A stretch of 64,000 nucleotides of DNA from Bacteroidota bacterium (GTDB lineage Bacteria > Bacteroidota > Bacteroidia > Chitinophagales > Chitinophagaceae), in the NCBI GenBank assembly GCA_028876495.1, contig JAGWRO010000040.1, positions 62,001 to 126,000 on the forward strand, read 5' to 3'. A program made the position numbers and the translations under genes. Positions 24,998 to 35,000 of this stretch are shown here, in pieces (the stretch's first letter is position 1; the number at the start of each line of letters is the position of its first letter). The notes beneath the pieces are model-generated. The model was not told the DNA's origin. It did not search any database and worked only from the letters and a program-made list of their open reading frames with translations.

Positions 24998-27157
24998 ATG
25001 AAAAAAATCTTTTTTGCTTTATTCGCCGCCTTTGTTTCAATTGGAGCAATGGCGCAATTTTCCGATTCTTTGACTGCAAAAGATTATTCAAATGCAGAAC
25101 AGTTTTTGTTTTATAATACTTATAAATTGGTAGATCATAGCCGTGTAGATCCGCATTGGATTGCTGATGATCAATTTTGGTACAGCGATTCAAAAGCTGG
25201 CGGAAATGATTATGTTTTAGTAAATGCGGCAACAGGAAAAAAGTCTGTTGTATCGCGGGAGGATTTGCCAAAAGAAGAAGATCATGATCGCTCAAATAGA
25301 AATGAAGTGCTTTCTCCTGACAGAACAAAAGCGGCTTTTATTAAAGATTATAATTTGTGGGTGAGAGATATTTCTACCGGTAAAGAAACCCAACTTACAA
25401 CAGACGGCGTAAAATATTTTGGATACGCTACAGACAATGCCGGTTGGAAACACAGCAACGCGCCAATCTTACGTTGGTCGCCTGATTCAAAAAAGATTGC
25501 CACTTTTCAGCAGGACGAAAGAAAGGCTGGGTTTATGTATTTGGTTAGCACCAATGTGGGCCATCCAAAACTTGAAAAATGGAAATATCCTTTGCCGGGC
25601 GACAGCAATATTATTATGATTCAACGTGTGATAATTAATGTAGATAAGCCTAAAGTGATCCGCCTCCAAATTCCACCTGATCCGCACCGTGGCTCTTTAA
25701 GCGATGATGTTGCCAGCAGTGGCACTTTTGACGATGTGGATTGGAATCCCAACGACAACGAACTTGCTTTTGTCTCTACTTCGCGCGATCATAAAGTAGA
25801 AAAATTCAGGATTGCCAATGCCAATACGGGTGAAGTGCGCGAAGTATTTACAGAAACCGTTCCTACGCAATATGAATCAGGACAGGGGGCGATCAACTGG
25901 CGCTATTTGCCAAAAACACATGAAATCATCTGGTATTCTGAAAGAGACAACTGGGGGCATTTATATTTATATGATTCAAACACAGGCAAGTTGAAGAATA
26001 AAATAACTGCAGGCGATTTTGTGGTTACCAAATTGTTGAAAGTAGATCAGAAGAATCGCGAATTGTATTTCCTCGCCGATGACAGAGAGAAGGAGAACCC
26101 TTACTTTACTCAATTTTGTAAAGTAGATTTTTCAGGTAAACATTTGACCACCCTTACTCCTGAAACAGGAAATCACTCAATTCAATTTTCTCCCGATAAA
26201 AATTATTTTATCGATAGTTATTCTCAACCAGATGTGCCGCCGGTTATTGTGTTGCGTAATTTGAACGGAAAAATTATTTCAACTTTAGAAAAGGCAGATG
26301 TTTCAAGATTAAAAGCAACAGGCTGGCAGCCACCTAAAGTTTTTTCTGTAAAAGCGGCCGATGGCAAGACCGATATTTATGGTTTACTTTTTACGCCGAC
26401 GAATCTTAATCCCAACAAAAAATACCCCATCATCGATTATATTTATCCCGGCCCGCAGGGCGGAAGTGTAGGAAGTTGGTCTTTTGAGGCTTCCCGTGGC
26501 GATAACCAGGCTCTGGCTGAATTGGGATTTATTGTGGTAGAAATTGAAGGGACCAGCAATCCTTTGCGGAGTAAAAGTTATCATGATATGAGCTACGGTC
26601 ACATGTCAGAAAACACATTGCCCGACCAGGTTACAGGAATCAGGCAATTGGCCGAAAGGTATGCTTATATCGATACCACGAAAGTGGGAATTTGGGGGCA
26701 TTCCGGCGGCGGTTTTGCTACTGCTGATGCCATGTTCACTTATCCCGATTTCTTTAAAGTAGGTATTGCAGAATCAGGAAATCACGATAATAGAAATTAT
26801 GAAGATGACTGGGGAGAGCGTTATATAGGCCTTTTAAAAACCGGTGCTGATGGTGTTTCCAATTATGAACCACAGGCCAACGAAATTTATGCAAAGAATC
26901 TGAAAGGTAAGCTGATGCTGGCCCACGGGATGATGGATGATAATGTGCCTCCTTCCAATACTATGTTGGTAATACAGGCTTTAGAAAAAGCCAATAAAGA
27001 TTATGATTTGGTAATTTTCCCCAACAGCCATCATGGTTACGGGCAATATTCTCTTTATATGATGCGTAAACGCTGGGATTATTTTGTAAAAAACCTGTTG
27101 GGAGCGGTTCCTCCGAAAGATTATGAATTTCATTATTCTTTCGGCAGGAGAAGATGA
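24998..27157 (+). CDS. Secreted S9 prolyl dipeptidyl peptidase (DPP-IV family)
   Basis: A 719-residue serine peptidase that removes X-Pro dipeptides from peptide N-termini in the periplasm. It has a signal peptide (MKKIFFALFAAFVSIGAMAQ), an eight-bladed-propeller domain to about residue 455 (DPPIV_N, for example LRWSPDSKKIATFQQDER), and a C-terminal alpha/beta-hydrolase. The nucleophile is Ser569 in WGHSGGGFATA; the acid is the Asp in HGMMDDNVPPSN and the catalytic His is in NSHHGYGQ. The Glu pair for N-terminus recognition is not certain by eye. It is probably monocistronic. Length and motif order are typical. Confidence 0.95.
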   Translation: MKKIFFALFAAFVSIGAMAQFSDSLTAKDYSNAEQFLFYNTYKLVDHSRVDPHWIADDQFWYSDSKAGGNDYVLVNAATGKKSVVSREDLPKEEDHDRSNRNEVLSPDRTKAAFIKDYNLWVRDISTGKETQLTTDGVKYFGYATDNAGWKHSNAPILRWSPDSKKIATFQQDERKAGFMYLVSTNVGHPKLEKWKYPLPGDSNIIMIQRVIINVDKPKVIRLQIPPDPHRGSLSDDVASSGTFDDVDWNPNDNELAFVSTSRDHKVEKFRIANANTGEVREVFTETVPTQYESGQGAINWRYLPKTHEIIWYSERDNWGHLYLYDSNTGKLKNKITAGDFVVTKLLKVDQKNRELYFLADDREKENPYFTQFCKVDFSGKHLTTLTPETGNHSIQFSPDKNYFIDSYSQPDVPPVIVLRNLNGKIISTLEKADVSRLKATGWQPPKVFSVKAADGKTDIYGLLFTPTNLNPNKKYPIIDYIYPGPQGGSVGSWSFEASRGDNQALAELGFIVVEIEGTSNPLRSKSYHDMSYGHMSENTLPDQVTGIRQLAERYAYIDTTKVGIWGHSGGGFATADAMFTYPDFFKVGIAESGNHDNRNYEDDWGERYIGLLKTGADGVSNYEPQANEIYAKNLKGKLMLAHGMMDDNVPPSNTMLVIQALEKANKDYDLVIFPNSHHGYGQYSLYMMRKRWDYFVKNLLGAVPPKDYEFHYSFGRRR

Positions 27158-27175
27158 AGGAAGTGAGCAGGTAGC

Positions 27176-27208
27176 AAATAAAAATCTTTCTTATTTATTT
27201 GTTTACTG
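27176..27208 (+). repeat. 33-bp intergenic element, copy 6
   Basis: It begins AAATAAAAATC and ends TGTTTACTG. It lies 19 bases after the DPP-IV stop. Confidence 0.8.
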
Positions 27209-27320
27209 CAACAGGCTATGAAATTTTTCAATTCAATGGCCATGTTATGTTGCGTTTCTCCAGATAGGTCTTTTTAAGAGAATGTGGTATAGTTTTTTCT
27301 TGTCTTCATAAAAAAATGCC

Positions 27321-27830
27321 ATGCGTTTACTTTCTCTTTTTTCTATTGGTGGATTGCTGATCTTATCAGCCTTCTCTCATTCTCCTTCATTAAAAATTAC
27401 CAGTTCAGCTTTTTCAAATAATGGTAATATTCCGATGAAATATACCTGTGAAGGAGAACAGCTTAGTCCACCGTTGAGCATTTCCGCTGTTCCCGCAGGA
27501 ACAAAATCGCTTGCGCTTATAGTTCATGATCCTGATGCGCCAATGAAAGGCGGTTTTACACACTGGGTTATGTGGAATATTGATCCTTCGAACACCAATA
27601 TTCCTGAAGGATTTAAAGGAGCGGAACAAGGATTAAATGGTGCGCAAAAACCGGGATATATTGGCATGTGCCCTCCAACCGGCACGCATCATTATCATTT
27701 TATGGTTTATGCGCTTGATGCCAAATTGGACATCAGCAAACAAACCGGAAAAGCCGGACTAGAAAAAAGTATGCAGGGACATATTCTTGCAAAGGGCGAT
27801 TTGGTGGGATTGTATAAAAAAATGAAATAA
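27321..27830 (+). CDS. YbhB/YbcL-family PEBP-like protein, exported
   Basis: A 169-residue member of the phosphatidylethanolamine-binding/Raf-kinase-inhibitor-like family. It has a signal peptide (MRLLSLFSIGGLLILSAFS) and the core motifs IPMKYTCEGEQLSPPLS, ALIVHDPDAPMKGGFTHWVMWNI and GTHHYHFMVYALD, which form the ligand pocket. The ligand of bacterial members is not established. It stands between the DPP-IV gene and an acyltransferase-like gene, with long gaps on both sides, so it is likely its own unit. Confidence 0.9.
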   Translation: MRLLSLFSIGGLLILSAFSHSPSLKITSSAFSNNGNIPMKYTCEGEQLSPPLSISAVPAGTKSLALIVHDPDAPMKGGFTHWVMWNIDPSNTNIPEGFKGAEQGLNGAQKPGYIGMCPPTGTHHYHFMVYALDAKLDISKQTGKAGLEKSMQGHILAKGDLVGLYKKMK

Positions 27831-28187
27831 ATAATCTTTTCGGTCAGAAAAAGCCGATCAAAGATTTTTTGGTTTTGTGCTTCTGTGTTGCAATTCAATT
27901 AATAGAAATTTTTATTCATATTTTTTCTATCTTTTTTATTCTATTTTATCCATTGCTACTGCAAGCTTTTCTAATCTATGCCCCTTTTTAATTTAATTAT
28001 TGAATCTAAATCAATCTTTTTATTGAAAGAGCATTCTTAAAATAGTAAGGATGCCAGGTAAGGATGATCGGGTATAGAGGTTAATTGTTTTAATAATTTT
28101 ATTAATTCTATATTTATTATCTAATAAGTTAGGTTGTAGCTGTGGGATTAATAATCAAAAAGTATCAAGCTATCATAAAACTATCAG
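27831..28187. other. 357-base intergenic region
   Basis: After the PEBP-like stop there is an imperfect hairpin with a T run (27833-27870). The rest is AT-rich with no coding frame of note. GAAATTTTTATTC at 27905-27917 resembles one end of the 33-bp element, but the other end is absent at the right distance. Confidence 0.5.
27833..27870 (+). terminator. Probable intrinsic terminator of the PEBP-like gene
   Basis: ATCTTTTCGG pairs imperfectly with CCGATCAAAGAT across a 10-base loop, followed by six T's. A two-base mismatch interrupts the stem. Confidence 0.5.
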
Positions 28188-29441
28188 ATGAGAAAAGAAA
28201 ACGAGGCTGGTTTTATACCTCATGGAGCTAATCCTCAAGCCACAATACTTCAAACAGCAATTTTAACCAATAAAAGAAGGATAGAGTCGATTGATATTCT
28301 TCGGGGACTTGTAATGGTAATTATGGCGCTCGACCATGCAAGGGATTATTTTCATACAGCCGATGCACCGCTGGATCTTACAACAACAACCACTTTTTTA
28401 TTTTTTACCAGATGGATCACTCATTATTGTGCGCCCATTTTTGTATTCCTTTCCGGCACTTCTATTTACCTGCAGAGTTTGAGGAAAACAAAAAAGATGC
28501 TTCAGTCTTTTTTAATAAAGCGAGGCTTGTGGTTGATTTTTGTAGAAGCTGTTATTATTTCATTTGCCTGGACGTTTAATCCCAATTACAATCTTATTAT
28601 TTTCCAGGTGATATGGGCCATTGGAATCAGTATGGTTCTTCTCGGATTATTGATAAGGCTGCCTTATAATTTTATACTTGTCTTAGGATTGCTTATTGTT
28701 TTTGGCCATAATCTTCTTGATTTCCCTGAAGCGGCGCCTGGTTTTAAAGCCGGTTTTTGGTGGGATCTTTTTCATCACGGAAACTTTGCAATGTATCCAA
28801 TTACCCAAAATCATATTCTGGTTATACTTTATCCTTTCGTTTCATGGACAGGGCTTATGATGCTTGGCTATTGCACAGGTAAATTTTTTTCACCAAATTA
28901 TTCAGTAGAACGAAGAAGAAAAATTTTAATACGGATTGGTGTTGCCCTCGTATTATTTTTTATTGCCCTCCGTTTTGCAAATGTGTATGGTAATCCGGAA
29001 CAGTGGAGCAGCCAGAAAAATGCATGGTTTACTGTGCTTTCATTTATTAATGTGCATAAATATCCGCCCTCATTATTATACATGTGCATGACGATAGGCC
29101 CGGCTTTTTTACTTTTAGCGTTTTTTGAAAAAGTGCAAAATGGTTTTACAGAAAAGGTCAGGATTTATGGAAGAGTACCTTTCTTTTATTACGTGCTTCA
29201 TCTTTATCTGCTCCATTTAATATCTGCTGTAGTTTACCTGGCTCATGGGCATACCATCGCCCAGGCAACAATATTAGGCCCCGGAGTTCCTTTTTATTTT
29301 TTGACCGCAAATGACGGGTACAGCCTGTTTATCGTTTACATCGTTTGGATTTCCGTGGTTATTGCTTTGTATCCGGTATGCAAATGGTATAATAATTATA
29401 AAACCAATCACAGGGAAAAATGGTGGTTGAGCTATTTGTAA
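28188..29441 (+). CDS. Multipass membrane acyltransferase-like protein (DUF1624)
   Basis: A 417-residue membrane protein with ten or more helices after a soluble lead of about 35 residues. The start of the first helix, RIESIDILRGLVMVIMALDHARDYFH, is the DUF1624/heparan-alpha-glucosaminide N-acetyltransferase signature; Asp and His in that helix are conserved in the family. It is only distantly similar to the protein at 23603-24712, so these are two branches of one superfamily rather than a recent duplication. The acyl acceptor is unknown. It ends 58 bases before the convergent purN gene. Confidence 0.87.
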   Translation: MRKENEAGFIPHGANPQATILQTAILTNKRRIESIDILRGLVMVIMALDHARDYFHTADAPLDLTTTTTFLFFTRWITHYCAPIFVFLSGTSIYLQSLRKTKKMLQSFLIKRGLWLIFVEAVIISFAWTFNPNYNLIIFQVIWAIGISMVLLGLLIRLPYNFILVLGLLIVFGHNLLDFPEAAPGFKAGFWWDLFHHGNFAMYPITQNHILVILYPFVSWTGLMMLGYCTGKFFSPNYSVERRRKILIRIGVALVLFFIALRFANVYGNPEQWSSQKNAWFTVLSFINVHKYPPSLLYMCMTIGPAFLLLAFFEKVQNGFTEKVRIYGRVPFFYYVLHLYLLHLISAVVYLAHGHTIAQATILGPGVPFYFLTANDGYSLFIVYIVWISVVIALYPVCKWYNNYKTNHREKWWLSYL

Positions 29442-29454
29442 AAAATATTGCAGG

Positions 29455-29487
29455 CAGTAAACCAATAAAAAACAAAGATTTTTATTT
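29455..29487 (-). repeat. 33-bp intergenic element, copy 7
   Basis: Read on the minus strand it begins AAATAAAAATC and ends GGTTTACTG. It fills most of the 58-base gap between two convergent stop codons (29441 and 29500). Confidence 0.8.
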
Positions 29488-29499
29488 TATTTACAGCGA

Positions 29500-30090
29500 T
29501 TATTCCTCGTTTCTTTCTTTCAATAATTTCTCTATAGTAATCGGATAAAACTGGTGTTCCAGTTGATGAATTTTATGGGCAAGGGTCTCAGCAGTTTCAT
29601 TTTTATTTAAATCGCATTTTGCCTGGAAGATGATTTCGCCGTGATCATATTGGTCATCTACAAAATGGATAGTAATGCCGCTTTCTTTTTCCTTTGCATT
29701 AATTACAGCAGAATGAACTGCGCTTCCATACATGCCTTTTCCGCCATAAGCCGGTAATAAGGCAGGATGAATGTTGATGATCTGATGTGGAAAATGCTGA
29801 ACCAGGATTTGCGGAATTTTCCATAAAAATCCGGCAAGCACAACCAGGGCCGGATCATATTTTTGAATCTCTGCCAGGTACCCTGTTTCTTTGAAAAGAT
29901 CTTTTTGAATTAACAAAACAGGAATTTGTTCGTTTGCTGCAATTTGCAATACGCCGGCTTTGGGATTATTACAAACGATAAGCACCACCTTGACTTTTTC
30001 ATCCCTTTTGAAATAATTAATGATTTGACGTGCATTACTTCCCGCTCCCGAAGCAAAGATGACAATATTGTTTTCAACGTTTTTCTTCAT
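29500..30090 (-). CDS. purN: Phosphoribosylglycinamide formyltransferase
   Basis: PurN transfers a formyl group from 10-formyl-tetrahydrofolate to glycinamide ribonucleotide in purine synthesis. The protein (196 residues from the chosen start) has the phosphate-binding loop GAGSNARQI, the conserved Asn-His-Asp set in NIHPALLPAYGGKGMYG and FVDDQYDHGEII, and the QAKCDL strand. I chose the ATG at 30090 (MKKNVENNIVIFASG), which gives the family's usual length; an in-frame ATG at 30126 would add 12 residues. It stands alone, not in a pur operon. Confidence 0.95.
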   Translation of the reverse strand: MKKNVENNIVIFASGAGSNARQIINYFKRDEKVKVVLIVCNNPKAGVLQIAANEQIPVLLIQKDLFKETGYLAEIQKYDPALVVLAGFLWKIPQILVQHFPHQIINIHPALLPAYGGKGMYGSAVHSAVINAKEKESGITIHFVDDQYDHGEIIFQAKCDLNKNETAETLAHKIHQLEHQFYPITIEKLLKERNEE

Positions 30091-30689
30091 CTGTCCAATT
30101 GAAATATTTGTGTAATTTTTTTGCAATGGTTTATTGGTTATTTTTTATTTCAAAAGGGAATTTCATCAATTGAAAATGGCCCTTCATTTTCAAAAATATT
30201 TATTATTGGGTAACTAAAAAGAAATCGCCTCACTTCTACAAACCTGATCTCAAAAAAATCTCACAAAAAAATGTAGCCTTTTAATTAAATGCCTCAAATG
30301 ACAATTTCATTTTTTTTCAGGAAAAAAAATATTTTTGTATTTTATTGCAAAACCCTTTTCTGTAAAAGGTTTTATTGAATGACTGTAATTTCTTTTGAGT
30401 TCTTTTTTTACGCTTATGGTTTTTTCTCTTTCTAAATTATTCGTCAAAGATGAAGGTTTTAAAATAATAAAGTAATCCTTTTTTCATGAAATAATTGATT
30501 ACTTTCATGTAATTAAAATTTTAATGTGATTAGTTAAATCAGGCAACAGGTTTTATCAAATTGTGTGAGAAATAAATAACTAATGATGAAAAAAAAAATT
30601 TAAGAATGTTAAGAATTTATCAACATGCTTTGTTACTTTTGCGGCCAACAATGTAATTATTCCATAATTCAAGATAGGTAAATAAGTGT
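30091..30689. other. 599-base AT-rich intergenic region upstream of the ACIII operon
   Basis: This is the longest gap in the window. It holds a perfect -7-type box TATTTTTG at 30330-30337, a hairpin at 30349-30373 (AAAACC/GGTTTT and TTTT/AAAA with one bulged C), and the likely actA promoter near 30634. No coding frame of interest and no copy of the 33-bp element were seen. A long leader or small RNA could start at 30344 or so. Confidence 0.5.
30634..30641 (+). promoter_or_regulatory. Probable -7 box of the actA promoter
   Basis: TACTTTTG is an exact TAnnTTTG match 48 bases before the actA start. The upstream -33 element is weak (TTAAGA near 30609), which may mean an activator is used. Confidence 0.5.
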
Positions 30690-31961
30690 ATGAACCAAGT
30701 CAAAAGGCTTTTTACTAAAACATTCGCAGTTTTCATTTTTCTAACTTTAATTTCTTCCCAGGGATTTTTGTATGCACAATCCTCCAATGGAGAAGCTTTA
30801 TTTAAAGCGAACTGTGCAAGCTGCCATAAACCAGATGAAAAATATGTAGGACCGGCCCTTAAAGGCGCCCGTGACAGGGAACCCTCAAAAGATTGGGTGT
30901 ATAAATGGATACACAATACTACCTCCATGGTTATGACCGATCCTTATGCAAAAAAACTGAAGGACGAAATGGGTGGGGTGGTAATGACGGAATTTCCTGA
31001 TTTGTCCAATGCAGACATTGATGCGATTTTGCAATACGCCAATGATTTCAAACCAGCCGGCACAGCTACTACTACTGGCCCCGGTGGTGCTACCAGTGTA
31101 AGCGCAACTCCTTCTTCTGATAACACAGTATTATATGGAATCCTTACTTTAATATTAGCGGTTGTTGGATTGATACTTTTACAGGTAAACAGCAATCTGA
31201 AAAAACTTACAGACGAAAAAGATGGAATAAAATCTCCTCAGCCTGTTCCGTTTTATAGAAATAAAGCATATTTACTATTGCTAACCATTGTTCTTTTTAT
31301 ATTCGCCGGTTATTTTTTGGTGGAAGGTGCAATGGGCTTAGGGCGTCAACAGGGATACCAACCTAACCAACCGATTTATTTTGTTCATAAAGTTCACGCA
31401 GGTGTAAACCAGATCAGTTGCTTGTATTGCCATGGGGGAGCACAGGACAGTAAGCATGCTACCATTCCGGCAGTAAATGTTTGCATGAACTGCCACAAGG
31501 CTATTAAAGAATATGCCGGAGCTCCGATCATTAAAGAAGACGGCACAACACTAGACGCAAATGCTGAGATCCAAAAATTATATAAGTATGCCGGATGGAA
31601 TCCTGATACCAAAACTTATGATAAGCCCGGCAAACCAATTGAGTGGATAAAAATTCATAATCTTCCTGACTTTGTTTATTTCAATCATTCTCAACATGTG
31701 AAAGTGGGCCGCGTTGCTTGTCAAACCTGCCACGGAGAAATTCAAAACATGATCCAGGTAAAACAATTCTCAGACTTAAGTATGGGATGGTGCGTCAATT
31801 GCCACAGAACTACAAATGTTCAATTTAACGACGATAAAGGAAACGGAAATAAATTTTACAGCATTTACGAAAAATTCCACCAGGATATCAAGGATAAAAA
31901 ATACGATAGTGTGACTGTTCAGATGATTGGTGGAACAGAATGTGGAAAATGTCATTATTAA
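30690..31961 (+). CDS. actA: Alternative Complex III subunit A, multiheme cytochrome c with an extra N-terminal heme domain
   Basis: ActA is the periplasmic multiheme cytochrome of the quinol:electron-acceptor oxidoreductase ACIII. The 423-residue protein has a signal peptide, then a class I-type cytochrome domain with CASCH at 42-46 and a likely axial Met in GGVVMTEFPDLS. Next come two hydrophobic helices (about 150-170 and 190-212), and then five CxxCH motifs starting at Cys244, 265, 344, 368 and 418. So there are six heme-binding motifs, while the family name refers to five. The extra N-terminal heme could pass electrons on to the oxidase. It is the first gene of the act-cox cluster. Confidence 0.93.
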   Translation: MNQVKRLFTKTFAVFIFLTLISSQGFLYAQSSNGEALFKANCASCHKPDEKYVGPALKGARDREPSKDWVYKWIHNTTSMVMTDPYAKKLKDEMGGVVMTEFPDLSNADIDAILQYANDFKPAGTATTTGPGGATSVSATPSSDNTVLYGILTLILAVVGLILLQVNSNLKKLTDEKDGIKSPQPVPFYRNKAYLLLLTIVLFIFAGYFLVEGAMGLGRQQGYQPNQPIYFVHKVHAGVNQISCLYCHGGAQDSKHATIPAVNVCMNCHKAIKEYAGAPIIKEDGTTLDANAEIQKLYKYAGWNPDTKTYDKPGKPIEWIKIHNLPDFVYFNHSQHVKVGRVACQTCHGEIQNMIQVKQFSDLSMGWCVNCHRTTNVQFNDDKGNGNKFYSIYEKFHQDIKDKKYDSVTVQMIGGTECGKCHY

Positions 31962-32071
31962 AATATATTCCAGGCTCATAAAGAGGTTGGCTAAAAACAA
32001 AGAAACAATATTGTTCATTTCTTAGATCGCTTGATTTAAGGTAATAATCCGCCAGGGCGGATTGGATTAAT

Positions 32072-35000
32072 ATGAGTGAAAAAAAATACTGGCAGAATTT
32101 TGGGGAACTTAACCAATCGGAAGCCAATAAAAAAGCATCAAAAGATGAATTCAGGAAAGAACTTCCTTTTGAAGATTTAGCTGATGAAAATATTTTCAAT
32201 GCTAAAACTCCAAGAAGAGATTTTCTGAAATATATGGGCTTTAGTACGGCTGCTGCTGCCATTGCTGCAAGTTGTGAAATGCCGGTTCGCAAAAGCATTC
32301 CTTTTCTTAATAAGCCTGACGATATCATCGCAGGTATTCCTAATTACTACGCATCAACCTACTTAAGTGACGGAGATGCAGTACCCGTTGTGGTAAAACA
32401 AAGAGAAGGTCGTCCTATCAAGATAGAAGGAAACGATCTTTCTTCTTTAACAGAAGGGGGAACCTCGGCCCAAGTTCAGGCTTCTGTTTTGGATCTTTAT
32501 GATACAAGTCGCCTTCGCTATCCAATGGTGAATAAAAAGGAGGCTACTTTTGAAGCGATAGATAAAATGGTAGCAGACGGATTAGCTGCAAATTCAGGTA
32601 AACCATTGGTATTATTGACAAGTTCCTATACTTCTGTGACCGGCCGCCAAATAATTAATGAAGTTTTGGCTAAATATCCGGGAAGCCGCCATGTTCAATA
32701 TGATGCAGTTTCTTGTAGTGGAATGATCGAAGCCAACCAGGCTTCTTATGGAAAGAAAATGATTCCTGCTTATCGTTTTGATAAGGCAAAAGTAATTGTA
32801 AGCCTTGATGCAGATTTTCTTGGAAACTGGCTTAGCCCTGTGGTTATTGCAAACCAATATGCAGTAGGAAGAAGGATCAATGAAAAAAATCCTTCAATGA
32901 GCAGGCATATACAGTTTGAAGGATTTTATAGTATGACCGGTGCCAATGCCGATGAAAGATATCTTCATAAACCATCTGAAACCGGTGCTATTGCACTTGC
33001 CCTTTTGGGAGCTTTAGGTGGAGGAACTTCTGCTTCATTATCCGGAGATCTTGGGACAGCCGTTAAAAAAACTGCAGCAGAATTGATGGCTAACAAAGGG
33101 GCAGCCTTAGTAGTTTGTGGAAGTAATGATAAAAATATACAGATTGTAGTAAATGCTATAAATGAAGCGATTGGGGCTAGCGGAAATACAATTGACTGGA
33201 ATTCTCAGGTAAGCTACCGCCAGGGAGTTGATTCTGACATGGTAACGCTTACACAAGATTTAAACTCCGGCAATGTGGGTGCTTTAATTGTTTATGGTGC
33301 AAATCCCGTTTACAATTATTTTGATGCTCAAAAATTTGCTGAGGGATTAAAAAAGTGTCCGTTCACACTTTCTTACAGTGAAAAAATGGATGAGACTACT
33401 GAGCTATGTAAGTACGTAATCCCTTCTCATCATTGGCTGGAAAGCTGGGGCGATTCTGAACAACAAACAGGCTACATAAGTGCAATACAGCCGCTGATTC
33501 ATCCATTATTTAAAACAAGACAATTTGAGTCATCATTGTTAAAGCTTACCGGAAATGCCAATGATTACGAGGCTTATTTCAGAACGTATTGGATAAAGAA
33601 TCTTGGCGGACTTGATACGTATGAAACTTTTTTACAGGATGGAGTACTGGAAAATTCAAAACTAAAAACTGAGTCTATTGTAGTTAATCCATCCAATCTT
33701 ACCTCAGGTATAGCAACTGCATTAGCAGCTTTAGGTACTGCTGATTCTATAGGTTCAGTATCTCCGGGGGCTTTTCCTTCTCAAGCAATTAGTGACTCAA
33801 CCATAACCATCGGTTCAAACGCGAATGCTGCTGCTCCTGCTGCAACTGTATTCTCAGGAAATGTGGCTGATGCCGCCTCTAAAATAGGCAATGGTAAGGG
33901 CAGCGAAATTGAAATGGTTTTGTATCAAAAAATTACTATGGGTACAGGTGCAAGGGCTGGCAATGCCTGGTTGCAGGAAGCCAGTGATCCAATGTCAAAA
34001 GCCACCTGGGACAACTATGTAATGGTATCTCCCGAACTGGGAAAGAAACTTTTTAATATTGATATATTTAATCCACGTCAATCTGATAAATACGAAATAC
34101 ACCCTACTAAACCGGTGGTGAAACTTACCTCAAATGGTAAAACCATTGAGCTTGCAGCTATGATAACTCCGGGTATGCATCCTGATGTTGTAGCAGTAGC
34201 AGTTGGTTATGGACGGGAAAGCAATGATAAAACAAAGACAAGTGAATATATTGGCCCGGCTGCAGTAGGGGCAGGGGAAAATGCTTATCCGTTTGCTGTT
34301 TTTAATGGTTCAAATGTTATTTACACTGCCCCGGTACAGATTGAAAAAACAGGAACTGAATATAAGATTGCAACAACCCAGACGCACAGCATCACTGAAG
34401 GCCGCCCGGTGGTAAGAGAAGTCAGACTTGCTGATTTTATCGCAGATCCCGGAGCAATGAATAAAGCCGAAGAGGAAGAATTTAAAGCTTATGGGGAAAA
34501 CTTTACCAGGGATGCTACGCTGTATCCAACTTATGACAGGCCTGGAATTAAGTGGGGAATGAGCATTGATTTGAATACCTGTATTGGTTGTAGTGCTTGT
34601 ACAATAGCCTGCGTTGCTGAAAATAATATTTCTACGGTCGGTAAATCTGAAGTGGCAAGGTTCCAGGATATGCAATGGATTCGTATAGATCGCTATTACA
34701 CCGGTGACCCTAAAAATCCGGATGTAGTTTTTCAACCGATGCTTTGCCAGCAGTGCGATAATGCTCCTTGTGAAAATGTTTGTCCCGTTTCTGCCACTAA
34801 CCATAGCAGTGAAGGGCTTAATCAAATGATTTATAACCGTTGTATCGGTACAAAATATTGTGCTAACAACTGTCCTTATAAAGTACGTCGTTTTAACTGG
34901 GCTGACTGGAATGGAGCAGATAGTTTCCCTAATAACCAAGTTGGTATTATTTCAGATGCTACAATGAATCTTCAGGATGATCTTACAAGAATGGTATTAA

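Noticed and set aside
27885-27917. A possible element copy before the second acyltransferase-like gene
   Set aside because: GAAATTTTTATTC resembles one end, but no CAGTAAA-type end is present 33 bases away.
34310-34939. A 209-residue open frame antisense to actB
   Set aside because: It is a mirror of the actB coding frame, with Thr/Ile-rich composition and no recognisable domain.
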